Position numbers and translations under genes: made by a program. Below, one piece after another: positions 14,934 to 23,649 of a stretch of 64,000 nucleotides of DNA. The DNA is from JACCTH01 sp963761985 (GTDB lineage Bacteria > Actinomycetota > Acidimicrobiia > Spongiisociales > ZC4RG35): NCBI GenBank assembly GCA_963761985.1, contig CAVXIT010000005.1, positions 1 through 64,000 on the forward strand, in the 5' to 3' direction. The first letter of the stretch is position 1; each line of letters opens with the position of its first letter. A model generated the notes under the pieces. It made no database searches. It had not been told where the DNA came from and was given only the letters and a program-made list of their open reading frames with translations.

Positions 14934-16399
14934 TTAAGGCGGAGAGGCAGCCCCGAACCATGTTGCTAGTGCTCGAGGCAGCTCTCGGTCGGTGAGTTCT
15001 CCCGTCCAGGCGACATGTCCGTCGGGTCGAATCAACACAGCCGGGGGAGCGGCGACCTCGCCGAGGACCGGTAGCTCCCAGGTGCCGTCGTGCTTGGCGT
15101 CAACGAACTGGACTCGACCCGCCCAAGGCTCAATATCGAAACCGCCGGTCGCGCCGAAGTGGAGGAGCAGCCCCCGGGCGTCGTGGAGCAAGGTGAAGAC
15201 GCGCCTGCGGCCGTCGGCAGTTTCCAAGTCGAGGTCGGGCATGCGCCGCCCGAACAACGGGTGTCCCTCGCCGAGGTCGTAGTGGATGTCGAGTCCGGAG
15301 ATCATCCCGACGATGCGCCTCCGGGGCTCGTCCATGCTCAGCATTTCGAGCATGGAGTTGCGGAGTGCTTGGCTGCGCTCGTCGATGCGGCTGAGCGCGA
15401 CTTGCGCCATGGTGTTTTGCAAGACCCGAGCACCAACTGGATGCCGCTCGGCGTGGTAGGTATCGAGGAGGCTCTCGGGTGATGTCTTGTTGATCACCTG
15501 GCCCAGCTTCCATCCCAGGTTCACGGCATCCTGCACGCCGGTGTTGAGGCCCTGGCCGCCCTGTGGTCCATGCACGTGGGCGGCGTCGCCGGCGAGCAAC
15601 ACGCGTCCGTGGCGGTAGGACGCGGCTTGCCGCGTCATGTCGGTGAAACGGGAAAGCCAGGTGGGGCTGTGCATACCGAAGTCCGTCCCGTAGGCGGCGA
15701 TGAGTGCCTCGCTGAGGTCCTGGGGGGTGGGGTCGCTTCGGTGTTCGACCTCCTTCTCGAGCAGGACCACCCCGTAGGGCCCTCCGCCTTCCTCCCGGTT
15801 GACGGGACCGATGCCACCACCCTCGGGGCGCATACCGATCACCGGCTCTTCGTCCATTTCGACGTGGGCGATCAAAAAGCTGCTCGTTGGGTCCCATCCG
15901 GGAAAGTCGATCCCGGCCGTCTTGCGGGTCAGGCTGCGTCCTCCGTCGCACCCGACGAGGTATTCCGCCCGGATCGTCGTGTCGTCGGACACTTTGACAT
16001 CGACACCGCTGTCGTCTTCCGCGAAGCCCCTCACCTCACGTTCGCGCAGGATCGGCACCCCGAGCTCACCGACCCAGTCGGCCAGGATGGGCTCGAACAG
16101 GCTCTGCCAAAGCGCAAGGATGTAGTTGTGGCGGGTGGGGAAGTCGCTGATGTCCAAAAAGGTCCCGGCGTAACCCACGAACGGATGCGTTTGGCCCTCG
16201 GCGAGGAACCGATCGGCTATGCCACGCTGGTCGAGCACCTCGATGGTGCGGGAGTGCAGCCCGCCGGCGCGCGAGCCCTCGAGGTCCTGACTGGCTCGTC
16301 GCTCGACAATGACAACATCGATCCCCGCCAGTGCCAGCTCTCCAGCCAGCATCAGCCCGTCGGACCTCCGCCGGCGATAACCACCGCATGTTCGGTCAT
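14934..16399 (-). CDS. FAD-dependent aromatic monooxygenase family, frameshifted
   Basis: This is a PheA/TfdB-type flavoprotein hydroxylase of the UbiH/MhpA superfamily. ATG 16399 gives MTEHAVVIAGGGPTG, the FAD dinucleotide motif. One base is then missing at about 16353-16357, a GGG run where GGGG would restore the frame. Translation resumes as LMLAGELALAGIDVVIVERR. Later motifs are YLVGCDGGRSLTRK and the FAD-binding RVLLAGDAAHVHGPQGGQGLNTG, plus a thioredoxin-like C-terminal domain. These enzymes use NAD(P)H and O2 to hydroxylate phenolics or polyketides; the substrate here is unknown. The deletion at a homopolymer suggests a sequence error. Confidence 0.8.
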
Positions 16400-16430
16400 T
16401 GGGTGTTTCTAGCCGTTTAGAAATCGAGGG

Positions 16431-16690
16431 CTACGCAGCTTGGGGTGGGGGTCTTCCGCTGGTGGTGTAGGTGAGGCCCAAAGGGCTGGTCCAGAGGTAG
16501 TCGCCGTTTTCGAGGGGTTGGTAATTCCAGCCGTGGTGGTGGCGGATGACATGGTCGTAGCGACAGTCGGGGTCGAGGTTGTCTTCGCGGTGGCTCCGCC
16601 TTCCGACCAGGATTGTCGATGGTCAAGGTCAGGTTGAGTAGCGGGCATGCGGCAGCCGGGGAAGATGGTACGCCCGACAAAAACAATCAT
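16431..16690 (-). pseudogene. 13E12-repeat type HNH endonuclease, C-terminal remnant
   Basis: The minus strand encodes FPGCRMPATQPDLDHRQSWS and EGG, the start of the HNH domain of the DUF222/REP13E12 family, then shifts frame at about 16588-16591. It continues as NLDPDCRYDHVIRHHHGW, NYQPLENGDYLWTSPLGLTY and a stop at 16431. The N-terminal DUF222 half is absent. This family is abundant and mobile in actinobacteria, and decayed copies are common. Both truncation and shift make this a relic. Confidence 0.75.
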
Positions 16691-16783
16691 GCTGTCTCGG
16701 ATATTTCTGGGTTTTCTTCTCCGAGCATTTTCCAACGATTGGTGCCATCATGCGATTGTCATCCGAGCAATTAGGAGGTAATC

Positions 16784-17179
16784 GTGGCGATGTCGCCAGA
16801 GCACAAGGCGGCGCTGGTTCAGGGCCGTAAAGAGGCCAAAGTTATCAAGGCCTATTTGGATGCATTGGGTTCACGCAAGCCCGGCCGGCCCGTGACAAAA
16901 GACAGTGTTGAGAAGCGGTTGGCCTCGATTGATACCCGGCTGAAGGACGAAACCGACGCTCTCAAGAGACTCGATTTGCACCAGAGCCGGATTGAAGCAG
17001 AGAGCTCCTTGGTTTCCTTCTCGGAAACGGTCGATCTCACCGAGCTCGAGAATGAGTTCGCCAAAGTGGTCAAGGGCTATGCCGATCGCAAGGGCATTTC
17101 GTACGGAGCTTGGCGAGGTGCCGGTGTTTCTGCAGCAACCCTGAAAAAGGCCGGAATCGCCCGCACTCGGCGCGGCTAG
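16784..17179 (+). CDS. Conserved actinobacterial protein of unknown function
   Basis: A 131-aa, highly charged, mostly helical protein. It starts at GTG 16784 behind a strong AGGAGG. The layout (MSPEHKAALVQGRKEAKVIK, then KPGRPVTKDSVEKRL, then a C-terminal YADRKGISYGAWRGAGVSAA with KAGIARTRR) recalls a family widespread in actinobacteria. The Lys/Arg-rich C-terminus suggests nucleic-acid or nucleoid association, which is only inference. No enzyme motif or membrane segment is visible. Its stop touches that of the convergent metallopeptidase gene. Confidence 0.8.
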   Translation: MAMSPEHKAALVQGRKEAKVIKAYLDALGSRKPGRPVTKDSVEKRLASIDTRLKDETDALKRLDLHQSRIEAESSLVSFSETVDLTELENEFAKVVKGYADRKGISYGAWRGAGVSAATLKKAGIARTRRG

Positions 17180-17530
17180 TTAGTCCCAGCCCAGCTCGTG
17201 TAACCGGGCGTCTTCGATGCCTAAATAGTGGGCGATTTCATGTAACACCGTCCGACGAATCTCGGCCTTGAGATCGCTAGGTTGTAACCCAAGTTCGACG
17301 TGCGGCTGCCGGAAGATAGTGATTTGATCGGGCATCGCACCCCAGTAGTCGCCCGATCGTTCCAGAAGGGAAACCCCTTCGTAAATCCCCAGGAGAGATC
17401 CATCGGGGTCTTGCTCGAAACTGGGGGAATCCTCAACGGTGACAACGAGGTTGTCGACCCGATCGATCACCCATTGTGGAAGTGATTCGAGCACTTGATC
17501 CACGACTGCTTCGAACTCGCGGCGCCTCAC
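17180..17530 (-). CDS. Minimal zincin-type metallopeptidase family protein
   Basis: A 116-aa protein of the DUF1025 / possible Zn-metallopeptidase family. The motif HEIAHYLGIEDARLHELG near the C-terminus contains HExxH with the extended third ligand. The N-terminal part (VDQVLESLPQWVIDRVDNL, PDQITIFRQP) also fits this group of minimal metalloproteases. Structures exist for the family, but physiological substrates are not established. It is convergent with the preceding gene and divergent from the tRNA-Val downstream. Confidence 0.85.
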   Translation of the reverse strand: MRRREFEAVVDQVLESLPQWVIDRVDNLVVTVEDSPSFEQDPDGSLLGIYEGVSLLERSGDYWGAMPDQITIFRQPHVELGLQPSDLKAEIRRTVLHEIAHYLGIEDARLHELGWD

Positions 17531-17537
17531 TAGCCCA

Positions 17538-17566
17538 TTGAAACAGTGCCGGGCCCGATATCTAAC
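17538..17566 (+). promoter_or_regulatory. Predicted promoter of tRNA-Val (CAC)
   Basis: TTGAAA (17538-17543) and TCTAAC (17561-17566) are separated by 17 bp. The -10 ends 11 bases before the tRNA. The -35 is strong and the -10 is moderate. Confidence 0.55.
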
Positions 17567-17577
17567 ATCGTCATGTC

Positions 17578-17649
17578 GGGCGCTTGGCTCAGTGGTAGAG
17601 CGCTGCCTTCACACGGCAGAGGTCACTGGTTCGAACCCAGTAGCGCCCA
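17578..17649 (+). tRNA. tRNA-Val (CAC)
   Basis: Acceptor GGGCGCT pairs with AGCGCCC. The anticodon stem CTGCC/GGCAG encloses TTCACAC with anticodon CAC, and the T-arm is TGGTTCGAACCCA. The discriminator base is A and CCA is not encoded. No copy of its 3' end was seen elsewhere in the window. Confidence 0.95.
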
Positions 17650-17655
17650 CTCTTT

Positions 17656-18417
17656 TCATTGCGCTGGGTCAATAGCGGTGGTGGCCAACGCTCGAATCGT
17701 TGGGGCGATCCGAGCGGCTAACTCAAGATCGATATGTTCCACTTCCAGGAGTAACGCTTCACAGGCGACAGCGAGGGCGCGCCGGAGCTCGGCGACCTCC
17801 AACGAGCGAACCAACGTCCCCTCGATTGGCGCGATGGCTGTCGCGGGAAGGCGGTCGATGCCTCGGCCTTCGACGGCCGGCAGGTTGTGGCGGGCACAAG
17901 CAAGCGCAAACAACTGGTCGCGCATGGCGCTCAACATGTGCTCTGCCTGCCAGACCCGACCGCGGGCGATACTCGATCTGACGTGCAGTCCATAGACCCA
18001 GCACCATCCGATCAGATCGTTGCTAGCCGTTGGCGACGTCCACGGGATCTCGTTCGCCGTACCAAACAGCAGCTGGAAATTCGGTCCGTAAGCGCCGAAG
18101 TTGGAGTCAGCCCGGAAGGAAATATCTACCTGAAGGGTCGATGAGAGCAGGAACACGCGAAAAAGGGTGGTCTGGTACCAGGCATCGAAGTGGGCAACGG
18201 CGCCATGGTCGCTATACATTCGATGGGTCCAATCGGCGGCGACGTCGCTGGTCGCGACACCTCGGTCGAGGCCCAATGCGAGGTCGATATCCGACCATTG
18301 ATCCTCACGACTATGCGCGCTTGAACCGACTAGCGCCGCCCCAACGATTCGCCGGTCGACCTTGGCCGCCGACACCAATTCGTCAAGCAACGCGTCCCGT
18401 TCTTGAGGAGTGAACAA
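17656..18417 (-). CDS. Nucleotidyltransferase-domain protein
   Basis: A 253-aa protein with an N-terminal pol-beta-type nucleotidyltransferase core: GAALVGSSAHSREDQWSDID gives the G-S motif and the D-x-D metal pair. A helical C-terminal domain follows. This layout occurs in aminoglycoside nucleotidyltransferases and in many uncharacterised MNT-like enzymes. No antibiotic specificity can be assigned. The stop codon lies only a few bases from tRNA-Val on the opposite strand. Confidence 0.75.
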   Translation of the reverse strand: MFTPQERDALLDELVSAAKVDRRIVGAALVGSSAHSREDQWSDIDLALGLDRGVATSDVAADWTHRMYSDHGAVAHFDAWYQTTLFRVFLLSSTLQVDISFRADSNFGAYGPNFQLLFGTANEIPWTSPTASNDLIGWCWVYGLHVRSSIARGRVWQAEHMLSAMRDQLFALACARHNLPAVEGRGIDRLPATAIAPIEGTLVRSLEVAELRRALAVACEALLLEVEHIDLELAARIAPTIRALATTAIDPAQ

Positions 18418-18498
18418 GGGGAGGAAGTTAATGGGTCCTAGCTCGACGCCCTCTCGCCGCTAGGAGTACTCTCGGACCCGTCCAAGCAAGGAGGGACA

Positions 18499-18747
18499 TT
18501 GCCGCTGTTTATGGACGTGCATTCCATCGAGGATGGTGTATCCGCATCCGACGTGGCCGGTGCTCACACAAAGGACCTCGAGACGCAGGATAAGCACGGG
18601 GTCAACTACAAGAGCTATTGGGTGGATGAAAAGGCGGGCAAGATCTTCTGCCTGGTCGAAGCGCCGAACGCCGAAGCGGCCCATACGGTCCATCGGGAGG
18701 CTCACGGCCTCGTGGCCCAAGAAATTTACGAGGTACACGAAGGCTAA
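18499..18747 (+). CDS. DUF4242 (SCO4226-like) small protein
   Basis: An 82-aa protein of the DUF4242 family. It shows FMDVHSIEDGVSASDVAGAH at the start and YWVDEKAGKIFCLVEAPNAE and a later HREAHGLVAQEIYEV. A Streptomyces member, SCO4226, is a nickel-binding ferredoxin-like fold protein. The metal role here is inferred from the family. TTG 18499 is chosen because AAGGAGG lies 4-5 bases upstream; ATG 18511 would leave poor spacing. Confidence 0.8.
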   Translation: MPLFMDVHSIEDGVSASDVAGAHTKDLETQDKHGVNYKSYWVDEKAGKIFCLVEAPNAEAAHTVHREAHGLVAQEIYEVHEG

Positions 18748-18775
18748 GGGTCAGTCCTCCCGAACTCGGAGCGCC

Positions 18776-19825
18776 TTACAGAGTCGCCAAGGTCACGTTA
18801 CGGAGAGAGCTGCCGTAAGAAGCACGGAGCTGGACCTTGTGCTCCAGCGATTCGATCACCGGCCGCGCGAAGTCGAGCTCGCTTAGTTTGCCGGCGCTTC
18901 CGAGACCTCCCGGGCTGAACACGTTGACCTCCATCAGCTTGTTGCCGACCAGATCGAGGCCGACGAGAAACATCCCGTCCTGAACCAGCTTGGGCTTGCA
19001 CATGTCGACCAGAGCGAGCATGCCATCGGTCACCGCAGCGGCTCTGGCTTCGCCACCGACATGCATATTCGAACGAAGATCGGTGCCAGTCGGTACGCGC
19101 CGAAAGGCCGCATAGTTCCCGTTGACCACCAGCGGTTCGCCATTCATCACGAAGAGCCGAATGTCCCCCTTGTCAGCATCCTTGAGGTATTCCTGCGCCA
19201 CCACATAACCGTCTCGAATCAGCGTCTCGATAATCTGATTGACGTTCTGATCCTTTTTCCCTGTGACGAGAAAGACGCCCTGACCACCGGATCCCTGTAG
19301 CGGCTTGAGGACAGCCTTGCCGTTGCAAGACTTGATGAACTCTTTGATGTCGGAGTCGTTACGGGAGATCAGAGTCTTCGGTCGAATCTGCTCGGGGAAG
19401 AGCTGGAAGTAGGTCTTGTTGACGGCATCCGCCAAATGGACTGGGTCATTGACGACTATCACCCCATGAGCGGCTGCGACCTGACCGAAAAGGATTCCTG
19501 ACGTCTGCGCCCAGGGTCGATCGGTTGCATCCTCAGTGGGGTCGTTTCTCAGCATCAAAACGTCGAGCTCATCGACGACGATCTTCTCGTTCGTTCCACG
19601 TTCCTCGCCCTGGACGTCATCAAGAAACGTCGTTAGCGAGCGGTAGGTCTTGGCGGCCGGTCCGGCGGCATCGGCCACGATCCTGCCTTGAGAGTCCTGA
19701 GCGAGCTCTCCGACACCAATCAGCCAAACTTCGTGACCCATGTTGCGCGCCGCCATCGCCAGCCGGGTGGTGGTGTATTGCGCTTTCTCAGTGACGACCT
19801 GGCTGACTACGAATCCGATCTTCAT
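18776..19825 (-). CDS. Glutathione synthetase-like ATP-grasp ligase
   Basis: The 349-aa protein has the GshB-type arrangement: an N-terminal Rossmann-like domain, then ATP-grasp. KAVLKPLQGSGGQGVFLV forms the nucleotide loop, DIRLFVMNGEPLVVN the core, and EVNVFSPGG the metal-binding end. Such ligases join a carboxylate to an amine or thiol through an acyl-phosphate. It is the last gene of an operon with a DUF1704 protein (4-base ATGA overlap) and an N-formylglutamate amidohydrolase homologue. Mycothiol synthase nearby makes true glutathione synthesis unlikely, so the product is probably another amide or peptide. Confidence 0.85.
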   Translation of the reverse strand: MKIGFVVSQVVTEKAQYTTTRLAMAARNMGHEVWLIGVGELAQDSQGRIVADAAGPAAKTYRSLTTFLDDVQGEERGTNEKIVVDELDVLMLRNDPTEDATDRPWAQTSGILFGQVAAAHGVIVVNDPVHLADAVNKTYFQLFPEQIRPKTLISRNDSDIKEFIKSCNGKAVLKPLQGSGGQGVFLVTGKKDQNVNQIIETLIRDGYVVAQEYLKDADKGDIRLFVMNGEPLVVNGNYAAFRRVPTGTDLRSNMHVGGEARAAAVTDGMLALVDMCKPKLVQDGMFLVGLDLVGNKLMEVNVFSPGGLGSAGKLSELDFARPVIESLEHKVQLRASYGSSLRNVTLATL

Positions 19826-20971
19826 TGGGCGCGACCTCCAAAGTCGAGGACCTCGTCACCATTCTTGATGGCGGCAAGCCTTTCTTGTGCGATCGGGTCA
19901 TCGAGGAAGCGTGGCCGCAGCGGCGGTTGGTCGAGAACTCCTCGTTTCATGAGATCGGCGATCAGAGGCACCGATTCGAAGCTGATCTTGCCGACGTACA
20001 GGGCTTCCATATCGGCGCCGGACCGGAGATGCTCGACCAGGCGCTGGAGCCCACGAAGGTACACGGCGTCTTTGGTGTTGCCGCCGGCTCGATATGCCCG
20101 CATCACCGTCGTGAACGCTTCGCCGCGCCGGAACCCGCGCTCGAGCAAATCGCTGTGAGCCTCGCGAAAAGTGACTCCCATGGCTCGTCGGTGCGCTACC
20201 AGCACTCGGGATGCAAGCATGCGGAGGCGGCCCTGATCGAGCCCGCTCGTGAGGTACTCCGCCATCACCCCCATCGCTTCCTGCAGTTCGTTGTAGTTGG
20301 CGAGCCCCAAAGACAACATCTGCAGCGGTTGAGCCCCACCGTTGCCGAAGGTAACCACGTGCGTACCGATCTCGTGAGCCAGCAAACCAGGGATCGAGGC
20401 GATGTCGATCCGTATCTTCACTCCGATGTAGAGATCGCCAGCCCTCGACCATGAGTCCGGGGCGTGAATCGGTAACGAGAACCTTGGCGGAGAGTTCGGG
20501 ATAGCCGGCTCGGTATTCGTCGATCTCCTTTTGGGCGAGGACCGCAAACTCCGACCCGTTGAGGGTGCGTTCTGGGGTCTGTCGTTCGAAGGGAGCGTTC
20601 AAAATCGCTTCTGCCAAGTTCAGCGTCTTGTCTTCAACGTGACCGAAAAGCTCGATCGCAACAAAGAATGCCTGTTCGGAGTCGCGGTTGCGCAGCAGTT
20701 CCAGGCGCAGCTTCAGTTCCTTGGCGAGTGCCTCAGCCAGATGCGCCACGGTGGCGTCGTCCGCAGCTGATATATCGATCTTGTCGAGGCGGTTGGAGAT
20801 GGCGTCGAGGTCTGGGAGTTCGCGATACGCGAAGGTTGGCTCTTCACCAGCGAAGAAGGCTCTCCGGGCTACGGGAACGTTGACAGGTGTGATCAATGCC
20901 AGAAGCGGGAGCTCGCCCGCAATCTCGGTTAGCTCCTTGTCGATCGCCAGGTCGCGCTCAGTGAGCGGCAC
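19822..20971 (-). CDS. DUF1704 (QEGLA-motif / MATCAP-like) metallopeptidase, frameshifted
   Basis: The protein belongs to DUF1704, annotated elsewhere as flavohemoglobin expression-modulating QEGLA protein. The eukaryotic tubulin tyrosine carboxypeptidase MATCAP carries the same domain. The zinc motif is HEIGTHVVTFGNGGAQPL, followed by YNELQEAMGVMAEYLTSG. GTG 20971 has GGAG 5 bases upstream and overlaps the preceding gene. One extra base at about 20440-20447 (GGG, where GG restores frame) breaks the reading between VTDSRPGLMV and GDLYIGVKI. The rest is intact, so a sequence error is likely. Confidence 0.8.
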
Positions 20972-21752
20972 TCGCGCTCCAGGCGGCGGCAACGGGTTCG
21001 ACGCTGGTCAACAGGGCTTCACGCAAGTCCCGCTGCAAGTCAGCGGCGACTGTGCCTGACCACTCATCCATCCAGACCTTCTTCATCTCGATCGCCAGTG
21101 CACACCCCACTTCGCCATAGTTCTCGTGGACCCAGGCTGCCACTTGCCTGCCGCGGAACTTCACATTCTCGCGGACGTCAAGGAAATCAACCCCCATTCG
21201 TTGGCCGCGCATCGATTCGATAAAGGCGGCAGCGACGTTTCGCCAGCGGTCGGGCAAGGAGCCAGTTCCAAGGTTGACAACAGGGTTGTCGGCCGCAGGC
21301 TCGGGAGGAGCTTGGGGGCCACTGCGCCGATGGTTGTAGGAGTGAATGTCGTAGAGGACGAACCCGCCTTTAGCTTCGACAACGTCGTCAAGCAGGACGC
21401 TGAGATCGGCGTAGAACCGGTCGTAGAGACTGAGTGTTTCCTGTTGCACTTCGACGGAAATCGGTTCCTTCCATAACTCGAGACCCCATGCGTCGGCAGG
21501 CTCGAGGTAGATGGCAGTTGTGCGTGGGCGATTCAGATCGACCTCAAAACGCGACCGATGCACCACTACGGATGTATCGAAGGCAGCCGCGAAGAAGTCC
21601 GTGTGTGGATCTTCTTCTCTAAGGCGAATCTCGGATCCAAGGCGCATCGACCGCTCGACTTCGGGTCGCAACTCATGACCGTTGTGGACCGCGGTGGCAA
21701 CTACCGGCGTGTCTAACCGACCGCGCCGAAAGGTGGCGAACTGCATTGCCAA
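20958..21752 (-). CDS. N-formylglutamate amidohydrolase family protein
   Basis: The 264-aa protein is of the FGase/HutG2 family, zinc amidohydrolases that deformylate N-formylglutamate and relatives. Visible motifs are AVHNGHELRPEVERS, RSRFEVDLNRPR and VLYDIHSYNHRRSG. No histidine-utilisation genes are near. Its coupling to DUF1704 and an ATP-grasp ligase points to another N-acyl substrate. TTG 21752 has GAGGGG 6 bases upstream; ATG 21746 is the alternative. It is the first gene of the three-gene operon. Confidence 0.85.
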   Translation of the reverse strand: MAMQFATFRRGRLDTPVVATAVHNGHELRPEVERSMRLGSEIRLREEDPHTDFFAAAFDTSVVVHRSRFEVDLNRPRTTAIYLEPADAWGLELWKEPISVEVQQETLSLYDRFYADLSVLLDDVVEAKGGFVLYDIHSYNHRRSGPQAPPEPAADNPVVNLGTGSLPDRWRNVAAAFIESMRGQRMGVDFLDVRENVKFRGRQVAAWVHENYGEVGCALAIEMKKVWMDEWSGTVAADLQRDLREALLTSVEPVAAAWSASAAH

Positions 21753-21768
21753 CGGTTACCCCTCGTAA

Positions 21769-22615
21769 TCAGGGAGCAAACTCGAGCGGGCCAGTCACAC
21801 CGAGGACGGCATCGAACAATGGTGGCCACCATTGCATCGCCCAGCCATCATCGTCGAATTGGCGACCGGTAAGCCCGCACATCGCCACCTGGCGGGGCGA
21901 ATCCACCCACAGGAAACTGCCGCTGCCGCCAAAGTGGCCGAAAGTGGCTGGGGAGTTCGTTGTCGCTGTCCAGTGGGGGACTTTGCCATTGCGAATCTCA
22001 AAGCCCAGGCCCCAGTCGCAGGGGTCGTAGCGTCCGATGCCGGGGATGATTCCGGCCAAGCCCGGGAAGGCGACGGAAGTCGCCTCCTCTAAGCGCGGCC
22101 GTTCGAGCAAGGTGGGTGCCAGGAGCTCGCGGGCGAAAGCGGCGAGGTCGAGAACCGATCCGCTAAGTCCTGCTGAAGGTCCCCCGACGGTCTCGACTTT
22201 CCGTTCGAGGGGTTCGAGCACCTGCAATTTGAGGTATTCGTCGAACTTGTGACCGGTGGTGTCGGAGATGACCTCGCCGAGCAGATCAAAACCGGTGTTG
22301 GAATAGATCCGGCGAGTCCCCGGCCGGGCCACAGGCGCGTGTCCTTCAAAAGGCAGACCAGACGCGTGGGCAAGCAAATGGCGAATGGTGGAACCGGCAG
22401 GCCCGCCGGGTTCGTCGAGATCCAACTCCTCGTCCTGAGCCGCCATGAGCACGGCATAAGCCGTGAGCAGCTTGCTCACGGACGCCCAGGGCGCGGGCGC
22501 ATCGATCTCGCCGTGGCTGGCAACGACGCCAGCGGATCGTGACCACCGCCACACCCACGTGCGGCGCCGGCCAGCGGTCGATCTCAGAAAGGACTTGCTC
22601 GAGCGAATCCGGCAC
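21769..22615 (-). CDS. Serine beta-lactamase-like hydrolase, frameshifted
   Basis: This is a class C beta-lactamase/esterase fold. WASVSKLLTAYAVL supplies the nucleophile SxxK, YSNTGFDLLG supplies the YxN motif, and HFGGSGSF supplies the HxG box. The start is GTG 22615, one base overlapping the patatin stop (TAGTG). The first frame reads PDSLEQVLSEIDRWPAPHVG and VAVVT, then a one-base shift at about 22534-22540 leads into AGVVASHGEIDAPAPWASVS. Such proteins are often esterases or peptidases, not drug-resistance enzymes. The shift may be a sequencing error. Confidence 0.75.
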
Positions 22616-23589
22616 TACGTGCTCTGCGCGACCCGAGACTTCCTGCCGCTGCCGAGGTGACGCTTGAGCACCTCCCAGGTTCCATGCTGTGCGAGGATCT
22701 TGTTCATCCCGATCAGCGTCCGGACGAACGCGGGGACTGCCAGTTCGGCCTCCATCGGATTCGGACGCATCGAAGCCAGGATCGAGGGGTTGGGACGGAG
22801 GACCATCACTTCCGTGTCGGGCCAATGCCGTTTGATGATCGCGATTTCCTCATCCAGATAGCGACGTCCGACGCGGTCAAAGAGGCGCTCGTGGGGGAGA
22901 GCGCCACGGCGCTCCTCGTCGGCTGCCATCGGGGCGATAACCAGCACCAGGTCGAGCGGTCGATGGTTGCCGAGTACGAGGTCAGCATGGGTCCCCGAGG
23001 CGACACCGCCATCGACATAAGCCCGCCCGTCATGGTGGAAGGGCCGAAATATGAGCGGAATCGCAGTGGAGGCTGCCACCGCGTCGGCGATCCCAATCTG
23101 CGGAGCCTGCTCGGTACCGAAGGGAGCCCGACGGCGACTGGCCGCATCAAACGCCACAATCACCGTCGGCTTTTGGGGCCACACTTCAGCCTCGGGTCCA
23201 AGCTCGTCACGGACCCAATCGGCGAGGCCATTGCTGTCGTACGGTGCCGGCGATCCCAACAACAGAGTCAACCCCGGCTTGCGAACCCCGGGAAGGATCC
23301 CGTGTCGCACCCAATTGGTGATCTTGACGCCGGGGCGGCGGCGAAAGATCCGTTCCCTGATACGGGCGGCGACCTGGGAGCGATCATCGGTGGGGAGCAC
23401 CAGCGAATCGAGATCGAGCCGGTCGTGGCGGACCAGGCTGGCGACAAAGGCACCCGACGAAGTCCCGACGATCACGTCTGCGTTGTTGCAATCCCAACCG
23501 GTGGCCAGTTCGAGAGCCATGAGAGCCGCCAGCTCATAGGAAGCCCCCGTAATGCCCCCACCCCCCAGCACCAGGCCCACCGCGCTCAT
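22615..23589 (-). CDS. Patatin-like phospholipase
   Basis: This 324-aa patatin-family acyl hydrolase has the oxyanion motif LGGGGITG at the N-terminus, the nucleophile elbow GTSSG and the second dyad residue in DGG (AYVDGGVASG). These enzymes cleave acyl chains from phospholipids or other esters. It has no signal peptide, so it is cytoplasmic or peripheral. It is coupled to the downstream beta-lactamase-like hydrolase by a one-base stop-start overlap, suggesting the two hydrolases act together on lipid or ester substrates. Confidence 0.9.
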   Translation of the reverse strand: MSAVGLVLGGGGITGASYELAALMALELATGWDCNNADVIVGTSSGAFVASLVRHDRLDLDSLVLPTDDRSQVAARIRERIFRRRPGVKITNWVRHGILPGVRKPGLTLLLGSPAPYDSNGLADWVRDELGPEAEVWPQKPTVIVAFDAASRRRAPFGTEQAPQIGIADAVAASTAIPLIFRPFHHDGRAYVDGGVASGTHADLVLGNHRPLDLVLVIAPMAADEERRGALPHERLFDRVGRRYLDEEIAIIKRHWPDTEVMVLRPNPSILASMRPNPMEAELAVPAFVRTLIGMNKILAQHGTWEVLKRHLGSGRKSRVAQST

Positions 23590-23649
23590 CGGTTGGAAAT
23601 CATTGGATAGTCAAGTTTAGGCGAGGACCTCTTAGGTACCGTCAGTCGC

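Noticed and set aside
15130..15951. A 273-aa minus-strand open frame inside the monooxygenase gene
   Set aside because: Its product is Arg/Pro-rich without domain features, and the overlapping frame has clear flavoprotein motifs. It is a shadow of high-GC coding sequence.
17578..17649. tRNA-Val (CAC) considered as a second island insertion site
   Set aside because: No duplicate of its 3' end and no integrase fragment were found nearby.
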